Shown here: positions 36,265-44,520 of the stretch, in pieces
Layout of the letters: every line of letters begins with the position of its first letter
Position numbering within the stretch: position 1 is the stretch's first letter
Assembly: GCF_000389635.1 (NCBI RefSeq)
Contig: NC_021182.1
Location: 3,947,925-4,011,924 of the forward strand
Direction: 5' to 3'
Source: Clostridium pasteurianum BC1
Lineage (GTDB): Bacteria > Bacillota > Clostridia > Clostridiales > Clostridiaceae
DNA length: 64,000 nt
Notes under the pieces: model-generated
Databases searched by the model: none
The model's input: only the letters and a program-made list of their open reading frames with translations
Told to the model about the DNA's origin: nothing
Made by a program: the position numbers and the translations under genes

Positions 36265-37071
36265 TTAAATAAATTCAGCTAACATAGCTTTTAAGAATAC
36301 TTTTTTCTTTTCTAAGTCTTCTATTTGCTTAGTTGTATCTTCATTTTTTATTCTAATCCACTCTTTATCATCTAGCTTTTCTTTCATATTAACAGGAAAC
36401 TCAGAATTTAATTTATTGATGTCTTCTATAACTTTTTCTATAGCATTTCTTTTTTCTACTATCCTATTGCTAATGTTATCCAGTACATTTTCATCTTCTA
36501 AGTGCAGATCTTCTTCAATATTCTCTGCCCTTTCATTTAAACTTCTTAATTCTTCTATATTCCCATCTTTATATGCTTTATTAACCTCTGACCATAGAGT
36601 TTTATTATCCTCGGATAAATCCAAATTTATATCTGGATGAAGCTTCTTTACAATATTTCTGTATAATAATTTAAACTCTCTAGCTTCCTCTTCTACTAAA
36701 GTGGGGCTATTTAAATATAATTTAGCTTCATTAATTTCTTCGTTCATTTGATCAATTTGCTTTTTCCAATTTTTCAATTCTACTTCAATTCTACTCTTAA
36801 TTTCTTCATCAGTAATAATTTCTCCACTCATAAGAGCTGCTTGTCGCATTTTTATCTCATGTCTCATAGCTCTCATTTGAATTTTTAAAGCAAAGCAATC
36901 ATATTCAACAATCCCTACTTTAAATTTATATTCAGATTGAAGTCTTGGAATTTCAGTAACAGTTATATATTCTCTTTCTTCTATCAATCTGCCTAACTCG
37001 TCTTTTAAAATATCATACCTGCTTAACAATTCTTTAACTTTAGGATGAAGCTTTATTCCATCATATTTCAT
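36265..37071 (-). CDS. J-domain-like coiled-coil protein of unknown function
   Basis: A soluble 268-residue protein. Residues about 135-175 look like a J-domain core with the diagnostic HPD tripeptide (YRNIVKKLHPDINLDLSED), which in DnaJ proteins stimulates Hsp70. On both sides lie long charged segments rich in Glu/Lys with heptad spacing, most likely coiled coil (about 60-130 and 195-265). There is no signal peptide, zinc centre or Gly/Phe region, so it is not DnaJ itself. GGGGGG precedes the ATG. It stands alone. A specialised Hsp70 partner is plausible, but its function is unknown. Confidence 0.7.
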   Translation of the reverse strand: MKYDGIKLHPKVKELLSRYDILKDELGRLIEEREYITVTEIPRLQSEYKFKVGIVEYDCFALKIQMRAMRHEIKMRQAALMSGEIITDEEIKSRIEVELKNWKKQIDQMNEEINEAKLYLNSPTLVEEEAREFKLLYRNIVKKLHPDINLDLSEDNKTLWSEVNKAYKDGNIEELRSLNERAENIEEDLHLEDENVLDNISNRIVEKRNAIEKVIEDINKLNSEFPVNMKEKLDDKEWIRIKNEDTTKQIEDLEKKKVFLKAMLAEFI

Positions 37072-37604
37072 AATTTATACCCCCCATACATATTTGTATA
37101 CCCTTTACTATGAACTATATCAAGACTAATAGCCGTAACTTCAATAACCCCCTATTAAAATAACATGAAGGACTAATTAATAATACCATCATAGTTTGCA
37201 CTATTTAGAGAATATAATTTTATTATTTGAATTCAGCTTCAATTCACTCTAACTCTACTAATACGCCCTATATCATACCACTAATTACTAGAAGTCTTAA
37301 TTAAATAATATTATAGTTTCCTTAGATTATACACTAAACTTTTATAAGAATCTATAGTGAAAAGACTTTTTTTATAGCTTTTTTTTGAATTTTTAAAAAA
37401 TTAAAAGTATTCCCTGTACATATTTACCTTATATATTCATTTTAAATCCATAATTATCCTTATTATGTACCATTTATAATTCGTATTATTAAACTATTAA
37501 ATAAAATCTATTTTTGTGATTAAAATAATATAATAATTTATTCTTTTTTTATATTTTAATAATTGCATTTTTTAAGTAAAATTGCAACATGTAATTTTAT
37601 ACAA

Positions 37605-37662
37605 TAAAAAAATAACAAATCAAAGATGCAAAATATACTAGCATACTGATTTGTTATTTTTT
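37605..37662. terminator. Terminator carrying the dispersed CATACTGA repeat
   Basis: AAAAAATAACAAATCA pairs exactly with its inverse at 37647-37662, and the loop contains the repeat unit (37630-37658). It serves the kinase fragment. The rest of 37072-37671 is AT-rich without a visible gene. Confidence 0.75.
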
Positions 37663-37671
37663 GCAGATATT

Positions 37672-38657
37672 TTAACTTAATGGAATTGAAAAATAAAATA
37701 TACTTCCACCATCTTTTATAGTTTTACAGTATATTTCTCCAAGATGTTTTTCTACTATGTACTTACAAGTAGAAAGACCAAGACCAGAACCTGGTATTCT
37801 ATAATTCCTTGATTTGTATCCTCTGTAAAATTTATTGAAAATATACAAAATATCCTCTTGCATTACTCCAATACCATTGTCTTCTATATATATAAATAGA
37901 TATCTATTTTTTATTTCTGCTTTGAATTTTACTTCTAAGACTTCCTTTGAATATTTTATCGAATTGCTTATTAGATTAAAAATCACCTGATTTATTCTTA
38001 ATTCATCTATGCTGACTATACCCTCTGGAATATGCTTGTCCCAGTAGAATTTAGCACTTACCCTTAACAGTTCCATATTTATTTCACTTATTAACTTTTC
38101 TAAAAAAGGTTTAATGGATACTTCTTTTTTATTTATAGACAATACCTCTAGATTTTCCTTTGAATGTTCAAGTAAATCATCAATAAGTTTATTTAAGGTA
38201 TCTACCTTTCTTAAAATAGTGGCTGTATACTCATATCTATCCTCTTCCTTTTCAGCCATACCATCTCTTATAGCCTCCACATATATTCTAATAGCCGACA
38301 AAGGAGTTTTTAGATCATGAGATATAGCTGCTATAATTTCCTTTTGAGATTTTTTAAGTCTTTCCTCTCTTTCCCTATGACTTTTAATTTCATCTCTCAT
38401 AAGTTCAAAGGCATAGGAAAGTTCTCCTATTTCCGTATCACTATTAAAGGTTATGTAATTATCAAATTTTCCTTTTATTATATCCTTTGAACTATTAGTT
38501 ATTTTTAAGATGGGCTTTAGAACATATTTAACAACATATATTTTAAATATGATAAACATGACTATTGAAAAAATTATTAAGATAAGCTGCGGATATATAA
38601 TTTCTATTTTTCTTTGGTATGTAGTTTTTTCCTGTAAATCTTTAATATTTATGAAAG
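37672..38657 (-). pseudogene. Sensor histidine kinase, 3' portion, disrupted by a repeat element
   Basis: Remnant of a membrane sensor kinase. What remains is one transmembrane helix (QLILIIFSIVMFIIFKIYVV), a HAMP linker, the phosphoacceptor region ISHDLKTPLSAI and an ATPase domain (NLISNSIKYS, DNGIGV, GSGLGLSTCKY). In frame, the reading continues upstream past the nominal ATG at 38559 and meets a TGA as soon as the palindromic element begins. The sensor domain and first helix are therefore cut off. A short open piece on the far side (38739-38813, containing LSSMDYHMEVEYNLTMNY) is probably the lost sensor part. No response-regulator gene is adjacent. Expression of a truncated kinase from ATG 38559 is possible. 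Confidence 0.75.
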
Positions 38658-38738
38658 CGATTCACACAAAATCGAAGATTTTGGTTCTCTGCTTTTCTAA
38701 AGAGGTCGATAACAGCGGCACGTCACTGGATAATTCAT
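38658..38738 (-). repeat. Two-hairpin palindromic element inside the kinase gene
   Basis: The minus strand reads GAATTATCCAGTGACGTG and CCGCTGTTATC, as in the 54.8 kb copy. It then has the 30-base loop module (38662-38691) that is identical to 15306-15335. The remaining parts of the element are missing. Confidence 0.75.
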
Positions 38739-38901
38739 AGTTAAATTATACTCTACTTCCATATGATAATCCATACTTGAAAGTTTAACTTCATTTAAGT
38801 ATAATATTGATTTTCACAACTTACTTACCACTGATATCTATAAATCATTGTGAAATAACACTTCAATAAATAAACTTACTAAAATGTAAATCTAAAAACT
38901 T

Positions 38902-39618
38902 TTACCAACCTTTTTCTCTTAAGAAATCAACGATTTCTCTTTCTCTTTCCTGATGACTGTCTTTATCATATTCCGGCAATTTCATCTCACCATCTATTCT
39001 GCCATCTTTTATATAAAGAAGTCTATTTGCTCTAACTGCTGCCTTTAAATCGTGAGTAACCATTACAATAGACTGTCCTTCAATATTTAATTCTGTTAAA
39101 ATATTGAGAACCTCCTGACCTTGGGTGGAGTTCAAAGCTCCTGTAGGTTCATCCGCAAATATTACATCTGGTTTATTAATAAGGGCTCTGCAAATAGTAA
39201 TTCTCTGTTTTTGACCACCAGAAAGCTGTGATGGAAATTTTGACCTGTGCTCACTCATAGAAAATCTACTTAAAAGTTCATTAATAACCTGAGTTAATTC
39301 TTTTTTATCTCTTTTCATTTTATAGGTTGGTGCTGCTATATTTTCGTAGGCATTTAAATCTGGTATAAGATTTATTCCCTGAAACACAAAGGAAATCTTT
39401 TCTCTTCTCAGCTTTTCCATTTCCTTTTTATTTGCTTTTGAAAGCTCAGTATCTAAAAGTATTACTTCCCCTGAACTACCCTTATCCATTCCACTTAAAA
39501 GATAAATAAGAGTGGATTTACCTGAACCCGAACTGCCCATTATTACAGTAAAATCCCCTTTATATATTTTTAAGTCAAGATTTTTTATTGCATTCTTCCA
39601 TGAATTTAGGAAAGCCAA
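38902..39618 (-). pseudogene. ABC transporter ATPase missing its N-terminus (MacB/LolD type)
   Basis: ATP-binding subunit of a MacB/Bce-like ABC transporter. Walker A (GSSGSGKST), Q-loop, signature LSGGQKQR and Walker B VIFADEPTGA are intact. The first ~15 residues of the family, including the A-loop strand, are missing. The only start is a TTG inside the upstream permease remnant, and the two frames overlap by 44 bp. A deletion has therefore joined the start of a permease gene to codon ~15 of the ATPase gene. It may be inactive. The kinase remnant lies downstream and was probably its partner regulator. Confidence 0.7.
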
Positions 39619-39979
39619 AATCCCCTTCCTTGTAGTTAAGAAAAATATTAGAAGCAGTTCCCATATATTTATCCCCTGCTTTTATTTTACCGCTGCCTAT
39701 AACTAAATTATCTATTATCCTAACCTCTGAAACTCTGCTATCCTTTTGAAAGGCTTTTTTAGCTGCTACTAGATCCTTATCCATAGTTTCATTTTTATTT
39801 ACTGTCATGAACAGTAAGGGTGCTTTGGCTTCCTCTATGAGCTTATTCATTGGTTCACTTACACTTGTTATGATTCCTATGGCTGAAGCCAACATAAAGG
39901 AACTGATCATAACTACCAGACCAATTAAAAGCATCTGAACTTTCCTCTTTTTAATCTTACTTATCCACATTAATCTCAC
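39575..39979 (-). pseudogene. ABC transporter permease N-terminal fragment (FtsX/MacB type)
   Basis: Only about 134 codons remain of a gene that is normally several hundred codons long. The N-terminal membrane helix (MLLIGLVVMISSFMLASAIG) and the start of the extracytoplasmic domain are present. After the phrase GDFGFP the frame runs into ATPase sequence in another frame and stops. Same-strand order is permease, ATPase, kinase. The three remnants look like one decayed peptide-resistance-type module. Confidence 0.7.
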
Positions 39980-40083
39980 CTCACAGTTAATACATTACAT
40001 TATAAAGATTAAAGGGAGATATTCAAAAAATAAAAATTTGATAAAAATTTATTAACAGTGAATCTTCAATTCATAATAGTGAG

Positions 40084-40097
40084 ATATTGTTCACCAA
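40084..40097 (+). repeat. 14-bp direct repeat, left copy
   Basis: ATATTGTTCACCAA, exactly repeated at 41056-41069, so the pair brackets the metallo-hydrolase gene. I see no intact gene in 39980-40358. Confidence 0.6.
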
Positions 40098-40358
40098 CAG
40101 AGTCTATAAGAACAGTCATCTCTTGACGGTTACTTTGAATAGATACTATTCTAACTGAGCAGGAAAATATACTTAATGCTCTGGTCAAAAGTGTCAACAA
40201 TGTAGGTAATGATGACATTATTTTAAATTTATATAGGATTAAGCACGTTGAAATGTATCATAGATAAGGCTAGATACCTAAACATAACTTCATTACCTTT
40301 ATGCTATAATGCTGTATAATAGATATTTTAATAGTGGTTAATGTAGAGGAGGATACAC

Positions 40359-41051
40359 ATGCAAAATTACACAACGAATAAAATTAGGCAAGGCTTTTAT
40401 AGTATAGAACAGGGATTTGTTCGCAGCTTTTTGATTGAGGGAGATAAAGACGCTCTACTTATTGATACGGGAGTGGGCGATGGTAATCTAAAAGAATATG
40501 TAGAAGAAATTACGAAGCTTCCGGTAACTGTAATTTTTACACATGCAGATGGTGACCATGTAGGAGCTGCATGGCAGTTTGAGAGACGTTTTATGCATCC
40601 ATGCGAATTTAATTATTACAATAGCAAGAATGAAAAGACAGTACCAATGGAGCCAATTTGGGAAGGTGATGTTATCGATCTTGGCAGCTATTGCTTTGAG
40701 GTTATACTCATACCAGGTCATACTCCTGGCAGTATTGCACTACTCGAAAAGGACAAGCGTTTCCTGATTGGCGGAGATAGTATACAGATTGGAGGCATAT
40801 TTATGTTTGGAAACGGCCGTGATTTCGATGCCTATCGTGCAAGTATGAGGAAGCTGCAAGGCAGATTGAAGGAGTTCGATACTGTATATGCGTCGCATAA
40901 TGTACTTTCCATGGAAGCAAATACAGTTAATTTGCTTTATACGGCAGCAGACAAAGTAATGGAAAACAAAGTTTATGGGAAGCCTGAAGAACGTTTCGAT
41001 GGTAAAGTCAAGTGTTATGAGACAGACGGTGTGTCTTTTTATGCAATATAG
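40359..41051 (+). CDS. MBL-fold metallo-hydrolase
   Basis: A 230-residue soluble enzyme of the metallo-beta-lactamase fold. The metal motif reads THADGDHVGAA, i.e. H-x-D-x-D-H, where the usual motif is H-x-H-x-D-H. Later ligands look normal (GHTPGSIAL, GGDSIQ, SHN). The altered second position suggests a subfamily with a different metal site. The substrate is unknown; glyoxalase-II-like hydrolases are the nearest comparison. GAGGAGG precedes the ATG. By eye the gene is richer in G and C than its neighbours, and exact 14-bp repeats bracket it, both of which hint at acquisition. Confidence 0.85.
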   Translation: MQNYTTNKIRQGFYSIEQGFVRSFLIEGDKDALLIDTGVGDGNLKEYVEEITKLPVTVIFTHADGDHVGAAWQFERRFMHPCEFNYYNSKNEKTVPMEPIWEGDVIDLGSYCFEVILIPGHTPGSIALLEKDKRFLIGGDSIQIGGIFMFGNGRDFDAYRASMRKLQGRLKEFDTVYASHNVLSMEANTVNLLYTAADKVMENKVYGKPEERFDGKVKCYETDGVSFYAI

Positions 41052-41055
41052 AAGT

Positions 41056-41069
41056 ATATTGTTCACCAA
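41056..41069 (+). repeat. 14-bp direct repeat, right copy
   Basis: ATATTGTTCACCAA, five bases after the metallo-hydrolase stop; identical to 40084-40097. Confidence 0.6.
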
Positions 41070-41552
41070 AAAGAATTTTTCACAGTGTCATCAATTTTAT
41101 GATTGTTGATATTGTAGTATGTACCAGACATGAGGCAAAGTTAGTTCGGAATCTGAATAGATTTGGATTCAGAAGTTGAGCCAAAGAAAATTAACACCTA
41201 AAATTGTAACAAAGTTAAGTGTTACTACTATAGTTGCTCAATTTCTGAAACAAATTATAGAACGAAGCCGCATATCACTACACTATGGAATTTGAATAAT
41301 TCCTTCTCTCCCTAAATCAGCAATATTCCAGCATATTTAACTATAATACTTGAATAATCAATATAATATTTATAAGACTCATTATACCTTGCATATTCTT
41401 TTATTATCTCAAATTATCACATATAAAAACACTCTGATACAACAATATATGAAAACGTATGTTCTTATAAAACATGACTTTGTAGATTTATGCGACTTTA
41501 CTAATTAAATTTTATAAAAAATAAGAAAAGAATTCAAGTTAAAAGTTTGGAT

Positions 41553-41632
41553 TAGCACTTACTTGCCACCGCTGGTGTAGCGGTTTAGTTCTTTGCGTAT
41601 AAGACGACGCTGCATTAAGCAGCTCTTTTAAA
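41553..41632. other. Hairpin-rich sequence of unknown nature in a 650-bp gap
   Basis: ACCGCTGGTGTAGCGGT (41568-41584) and GCTGCATTAAGCAGC (41609-41623) form two hairpins. The start CACTTACTTG recalls the GGCTTACTTGG bridge of the 15.2 and 17.1 kb elements. It is perhaps a decayed relative. The rest of 41070-41723 shows nothing convincing. Confidence 0.35.
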
Positions 41633-41723
41633 TCCTACCAATTATAATTTACCACTTAATCAATAGTTACGATATATTGGAATTACAGAAGATCAGAAAA
41701 AAGAAGTTTATTTGCAGTCCAAT

Positions 41724-42527
41724 TTAGGGTAAAAAATCAACTTTTAATGGACTTCTCTCTACTAATCTAGGATAATTATATTTTGGGTAGCCTACCATAA
41801 CAGCTCCAGTTATTTTTTTACCTTTAGGTATATTAAATAACTCAAGCATTGGAGAATTGTCTTTAAGAGCAATCCTTTCAAATACACCTGCCCAGCATGA
41901 ACCTAATCCAAGAGTTGGTGCATACAGCTCCATATATTCCAGTGAAAAAATGGAGTTTTCTCTCCCTCTTGGGAAATCTGCATCCGCAATTGCCAGCACA
42001 AGACTAGGTGCTCCTCTTAAAATAGTATCTACTCCCTTTTTAGTATACCCTTTAATAAAATCATCAAATTTTTCACTCAAAACTTTATCATTTTTTAATT
42101 CCTCGGCAGTAATTTTAACAGCTTTATCAAGTATTTTTCTATCATCTATGATAATATAGGATACGCCTTGTAGATTATGTCCACTAGGAGCAAAATGGGC
42201 AATATTAACAAGCTCTACTAACTTTTCTCTTGGAACTGAAGTTTCTTTATAAGATCGTATTGAACGTCTTGAACGAAGAAAATTTTCTGCTTCTTCAGGA
42301 CTTAATTTTGGAAACTTTTTTGAACTTTTTTGATTGACTAAGGGTGTTTTTACATTATCCATAGCTTCTCTTGGACAGACAGCTACACAATGCCCACAGG
42401 CAATACATTTTTCGGGGCAAATATCTTCTGGGCCATTTTCCCCAATTTTCAATACTTGCACGGGGCACTCCTTTACACAAATTCCGCATTTGATACATTT
42501 CTCTTTATCTACATTTATTAAATTCAT
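41724..42527 (-). CDS. Nitroreductase with N-terminal 2[4Fe-4S] ferredoxin domain
   Basis: A 267-residue flavoenzyme. An N-terminal bacterial ferredoxin domain has two complete CxxCxxCxxxCP clusters (CIKCGICVKECP and CIACGHCVAVCP, residues about 10-55). It is followed by a nitroreductase FMN domain (SRRSIRSYKE, APSGHNLQG, LGSCWAGVF). I use the ATG at 42527, because GGAGGAAT lies just before it; the frame is open ten codons further. The ferredoxin part would pass electrons to FMN for reduction of nitro compounds or quinones. A repeat element ends 23 bp upstream of the start, so its natural promoter may have been displaced. Confidence 0.9.
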   Translation of the reverse strand: MNLINVDKEKCIKCGICVKECPVQVLKIGENGPEDICPEKCIACGHCVAVCPREAMDNVKTPLVNQKSSKKFPKLSPEEAENFLRSRRSIRSYKETSVPREKLVELVNIAHFAPSGHNLQGVSYIIIDDRKILDKAVKITAEELKNDKVLSEKFDDFIKGYTKKGVDTILRGAPSLVLAIADADFPRGRENSIFSLEYMELYAPTLGLGSCWAGVFERIALKDNSPMLELFNIPKGKKITGAVMVGYPKYNYPRLVERSPLKVDFLP

Positions 42528-42550
42528 TTTCTTATTCCTCCTCAATTTCC

Positions 42551-42676
42551 TTATCAATGAATCTTACTTAGTGGGAGTTTGTATTCCTACTAAGTTTAGA
42601 TGAATTATCCAGGAACGTGTGGCTGTTATCTCCACCTTTAGAAGGTGGAGTGTTACAGCTACTAGTTATCGGATAA
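42551..42676 (+). repeat. Two-hairpin palindromic element, full-length copy
   Basis: It begins TTATCAATGAATCTTAC. Hairpin 1 is TAGTGGGA pairing with TCCTACTA, and GAATTATCCAGGAACGTG follows. Hairpin 2 is CCACCTTTAGAAGGTGG, and the end is TATCGGATAA. It has the same 126-bp layout as the 54.81 kb copy. Confidence 0.85.
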
Positions 42677-42678
42677 AA

Positions 42679-42850
42679 TTATTTTGCAGTTTTATGAACA
42701 ATAACTGCTATAATTTGAGTTGCTATTCCAAAAATACAAACTCCATACCATCCAAAGTGTGCGTAACTATAAGATCCTAGAAAAGAACCCAATGCTCCTC
42801 CTAGAAAAAAGCTTACCATATACACAGTATTAATTTTCCATAATACTCCA
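42679..42850 (-). pseudogene. C-terminal remnant of a major facilitator transporter
   Basis: The minus-strand frame ending at the TAA at 42679 encodes about 55 residues with two membrane-like segments. They include WKINTVYMVSFFLGGALG and FGWYGVCIFGIATQIIAVIV, typical of the last two helices of an MFS exporter. No start codon or upstream part remains. The frame begins where the flavodoxin-fold gene ends, and a repeat element adjoins its 3' side. The rest was evidently deleted. Confidence 0.65.
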
Positions 42851-42856
42851 CCCCTT

Positions 42857-43492
42857 TTAACGAATAAAATTAGTAAATATTTTTGTTTCTATTTCAGGCT
42901 TCTTTACAATTCCTTCACCATTTTCAATAAGCTTCATAAGCCATGCCATATTTTTACCAAGTATCCTCATTATTTGAACTCCTTCTTCATCCTGCATTGC
43001 CTCCCCTGGTGCTGTACCATTAATAACATTCCAATAATTTGAAGTTGGTATAAGCATTTCAGAATGATTAATATAGTTATTTAACTGATCGAAGGTTGGA
43101 ATTCCACCTGCACGTCTTACTGCTACAACTGCTGCACCAACCTTATGTCTTAACATGCTATCATTGGCTTCTGCCACACGAAAAGCTCTATCTAAAAATG
43201 ATTTCATTGCTCCAGCAATGGATGAATAGTGAACAGGGGACCCTAAAATTATTCCATCAGCTTCTTTCATCTTTTCAATCCATTCATTAACTGGATCAGT
43301 AGTAATAACACACTTTCCATTTTTATTTTTTGTACAATTTTTACAATTGATACATCCTCTAATAGGTTTATTCCCTACATGAACTATTTCTGTTTCTATA
43401 CCTTCTTTTTCAAGTTCATCAATAACTATTTTTATTCCATGATAAGTATTTCCTGCTTTAGCAGGACTTCCGTTAAAAGCTACAACTTTCAT
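42857..43492 (-). CDS. Flavodoxin-fold NAD(P)H-dependent oxidoreductase / iron-sulfur flavoprotein
   Basis: A 211-residue FMN-binding reductase. The N-terminus VVAFNGSPAKAGNT is the phosphate-binding loop of the NADPH-dependent FMN reductase family. CINCKNCTKNKNGKC (residues about 47-61) is a compact cysteine motif like the [4Fe-4S] site of archaeal/clostridial iron-sulfur flavoproteins. GSPVHYSSIAGAMKSFLDR is the flavin-contact segment. It is divergent from a TetR regulator gene with a large shared palindrome between them, so its expression is very likely TetR-controlled, perhaps by electrophiles or drugs. Confidence 0.85.
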   Translation of the reverse strand: MKVVAFNGSPAKAGNTYHGIKIVIDELEKEGIETEIVHVGNKPIRGCINCKNCTKNKNGKCVITTDPVNEWIEKMKEADGIILGSPVHYSSIAGAMKSFLDRAFRVAEANDSMLRHKVGAAVVAVRRAGGIPTFDQLNNYINHSEMLIPTSNYWNVINGTAPGEAMQDEEGVQIMRILGKNMAWLMKLIENGEGIVKKPEIETKIFTNFIR

Positions 43493-43555
43493 TAAAAATT
43501 CCTCCCTTTATAATCTTGATTTTTTTCACTATAATAATTTCAAATTTCTAAGGCA

Positions 43556-43606
43556 AATACTGAACGTTTAGTTTATATTTATATAATATACTAAACGTTC
43601 AGTATT
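43556..43606. promoter_or_regulatory. TetR-type operator: 17-bp perfect inverted repeat
   Basis: AATACTGAACGTTTAGT (43556-43572) and its exact inverse (43590-43606) are separated by 17 AT-rich bases. Each arm contains the small palindrome AACGTT. It lies in the divergent flavodoxin/tetR promoter region. Confidence 0.8.
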
Positions 43607-43684
43607 GTAAAGTATATTTTTTTAATATATAATATACGTATAGTTTTAAAATTCATTTATACTAATATAAGGAGGTTATTTACA

Positions 43685-44245
43685 ATGGATAAAAAATTAG
43701 GGCGTCCTCGCAGTGAAAAAACAAAAACAGATATTCTTACTGCTTCATATGACTTATTAATCGAAAATGGATTTGGAGCAGTAACCGTTGAAAAGATTGC
43801 TGAAAGAGCTGGAGTTAGCAAAGCTACTATTTATAAATGGTGGCCAAATAAAGCTGCTGTTGTTATGGATGGTTTCTTAAATGCTACTACTGTGAAGCTT
43901 CCAATACCTGATACAGGGTCAGCTATTGACGATATGTTCATTCAAGCCAATAATTTTGTAGAATTTCTAATGAGCAGAAAAGGAAATGTAATTACTGAAA
44001 TAATAGCTGAAGGACAGTTTGATCCAAAGTTAGCTGATATATATCGTAAAGCATATTTTAAGCCTCGCCGAAGTATTTCAAAACAAATTTTAGAACGTGG
44101 AATTTCAAGAGGAGAATTAAGAAAAGATCTGAATATGGAGTTAAGTATTGATTTAATTTGGGGACCTGTATTCTATAGATTATTGATAACTGGTGAAGTA
44201 GTTGATAATACTTTTGTAAGAAATTTGATAAACTTATGTATTTGA
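43685..44245 (+). CDS. TetR-family transcriptional regulator
   Basis: A 186-residue repressor. The N-terminal helix-turn-helix (TASYDLLIENGFGAVTVEKIAERAGVSKATIYKWWPNKAAV, about 16-57) is canonical TetR. The C-terminal ligand domain belongs to the TetR_C-type with FIQANNFVEFLMSRKG. GGAGG precedes the ATG. It is divergent from the flavodoxin-fold oxidoreductase and very likely binds the 17-bp inverted repeat between them, repressing both genes. The MFS remnant downstream of the oxidoreductase suggests the original regulon also included an exporter. Confidence 0.9.
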   Translation: MDKKLGRPRSEKTKTDILTASYDLLIENGFGAVTVEKIAERAGVSKATIYKWWPNKAAVVMDGFLNATTVKLPIPDTGSAIDDMFIQANNFVEFLMSRKGNVITEIIAEGQFDPKLADIYRKAYFKPRRSISKQILERGISRGELRKDLNMELSIDLIWGPVFYRLLITGEVVDNTFVRNLINLCI

Positions 44246-44281
44246 AGGAATCAAATCAAATTTTTAGAAAAGGGGTGGACG

Positions 44282-44397
44282 CCAAGATAAGTGTAAAAAC
44301 CGACAACTTGAAGAAATAATATTCCATCAGGTTGCTAATTGTATTATTTCTTCAATATTGGGTAGTTCCAGCAAACGTGTCACCAGGGGCAAAGTAT
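44282..44397 (+). ncRNA. Structured sequence after the TetR gene, possible RNA element
   Basis: TTGAAGAAATAATA (44308-44321) pairs perfectly with its inverse at 44342-44355. GC-richer flanks contain ACGCCAAG (as in the 15.2 kb element) and GTGTCACCAGGGGC. A terminator follows directly. I cannot match it to a known RNA class. Confidence 0.35.
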
Positions 44398-44429
44398 AAC
44401 TAAAAAAGGTAGTACTGCCTTTTTTAGTT
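44398..44429. terminator. Terminator after the TetR gene region
   Basis: AACTAAAAAAGG pairs with CCTTTTTTAGTT around TAGTACTG. Confidence 0.8.
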
Positions 44430-44520
44430 GAGGAACAATATTCATAGAACGACACACAATTTTAAATTCTAAATTGTAAAAAAATGCGTACTATAATTTT
44501 AAATGTGGGGGTAGATAGAA

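Noticed and set aside
40142-40267. Open stretch of 41 codons on the plus strand (ILTEQENILNALVKSV...) that looks like a regulator C-terminus
   Set aside because: No start codon, no upstream domain and too short to assign; it may be a remnant but I cannot support it.
44340-44400. T-box or known riboswitch before the GNAT gene (GGGTAGTTCC resembles a T-box bulge)
   Set aside because: No specifier stem, no proper antiterminator sequence, and the downstream gene is not an aminoacyl-tRNA or amino-acid gene; I could match no known class.
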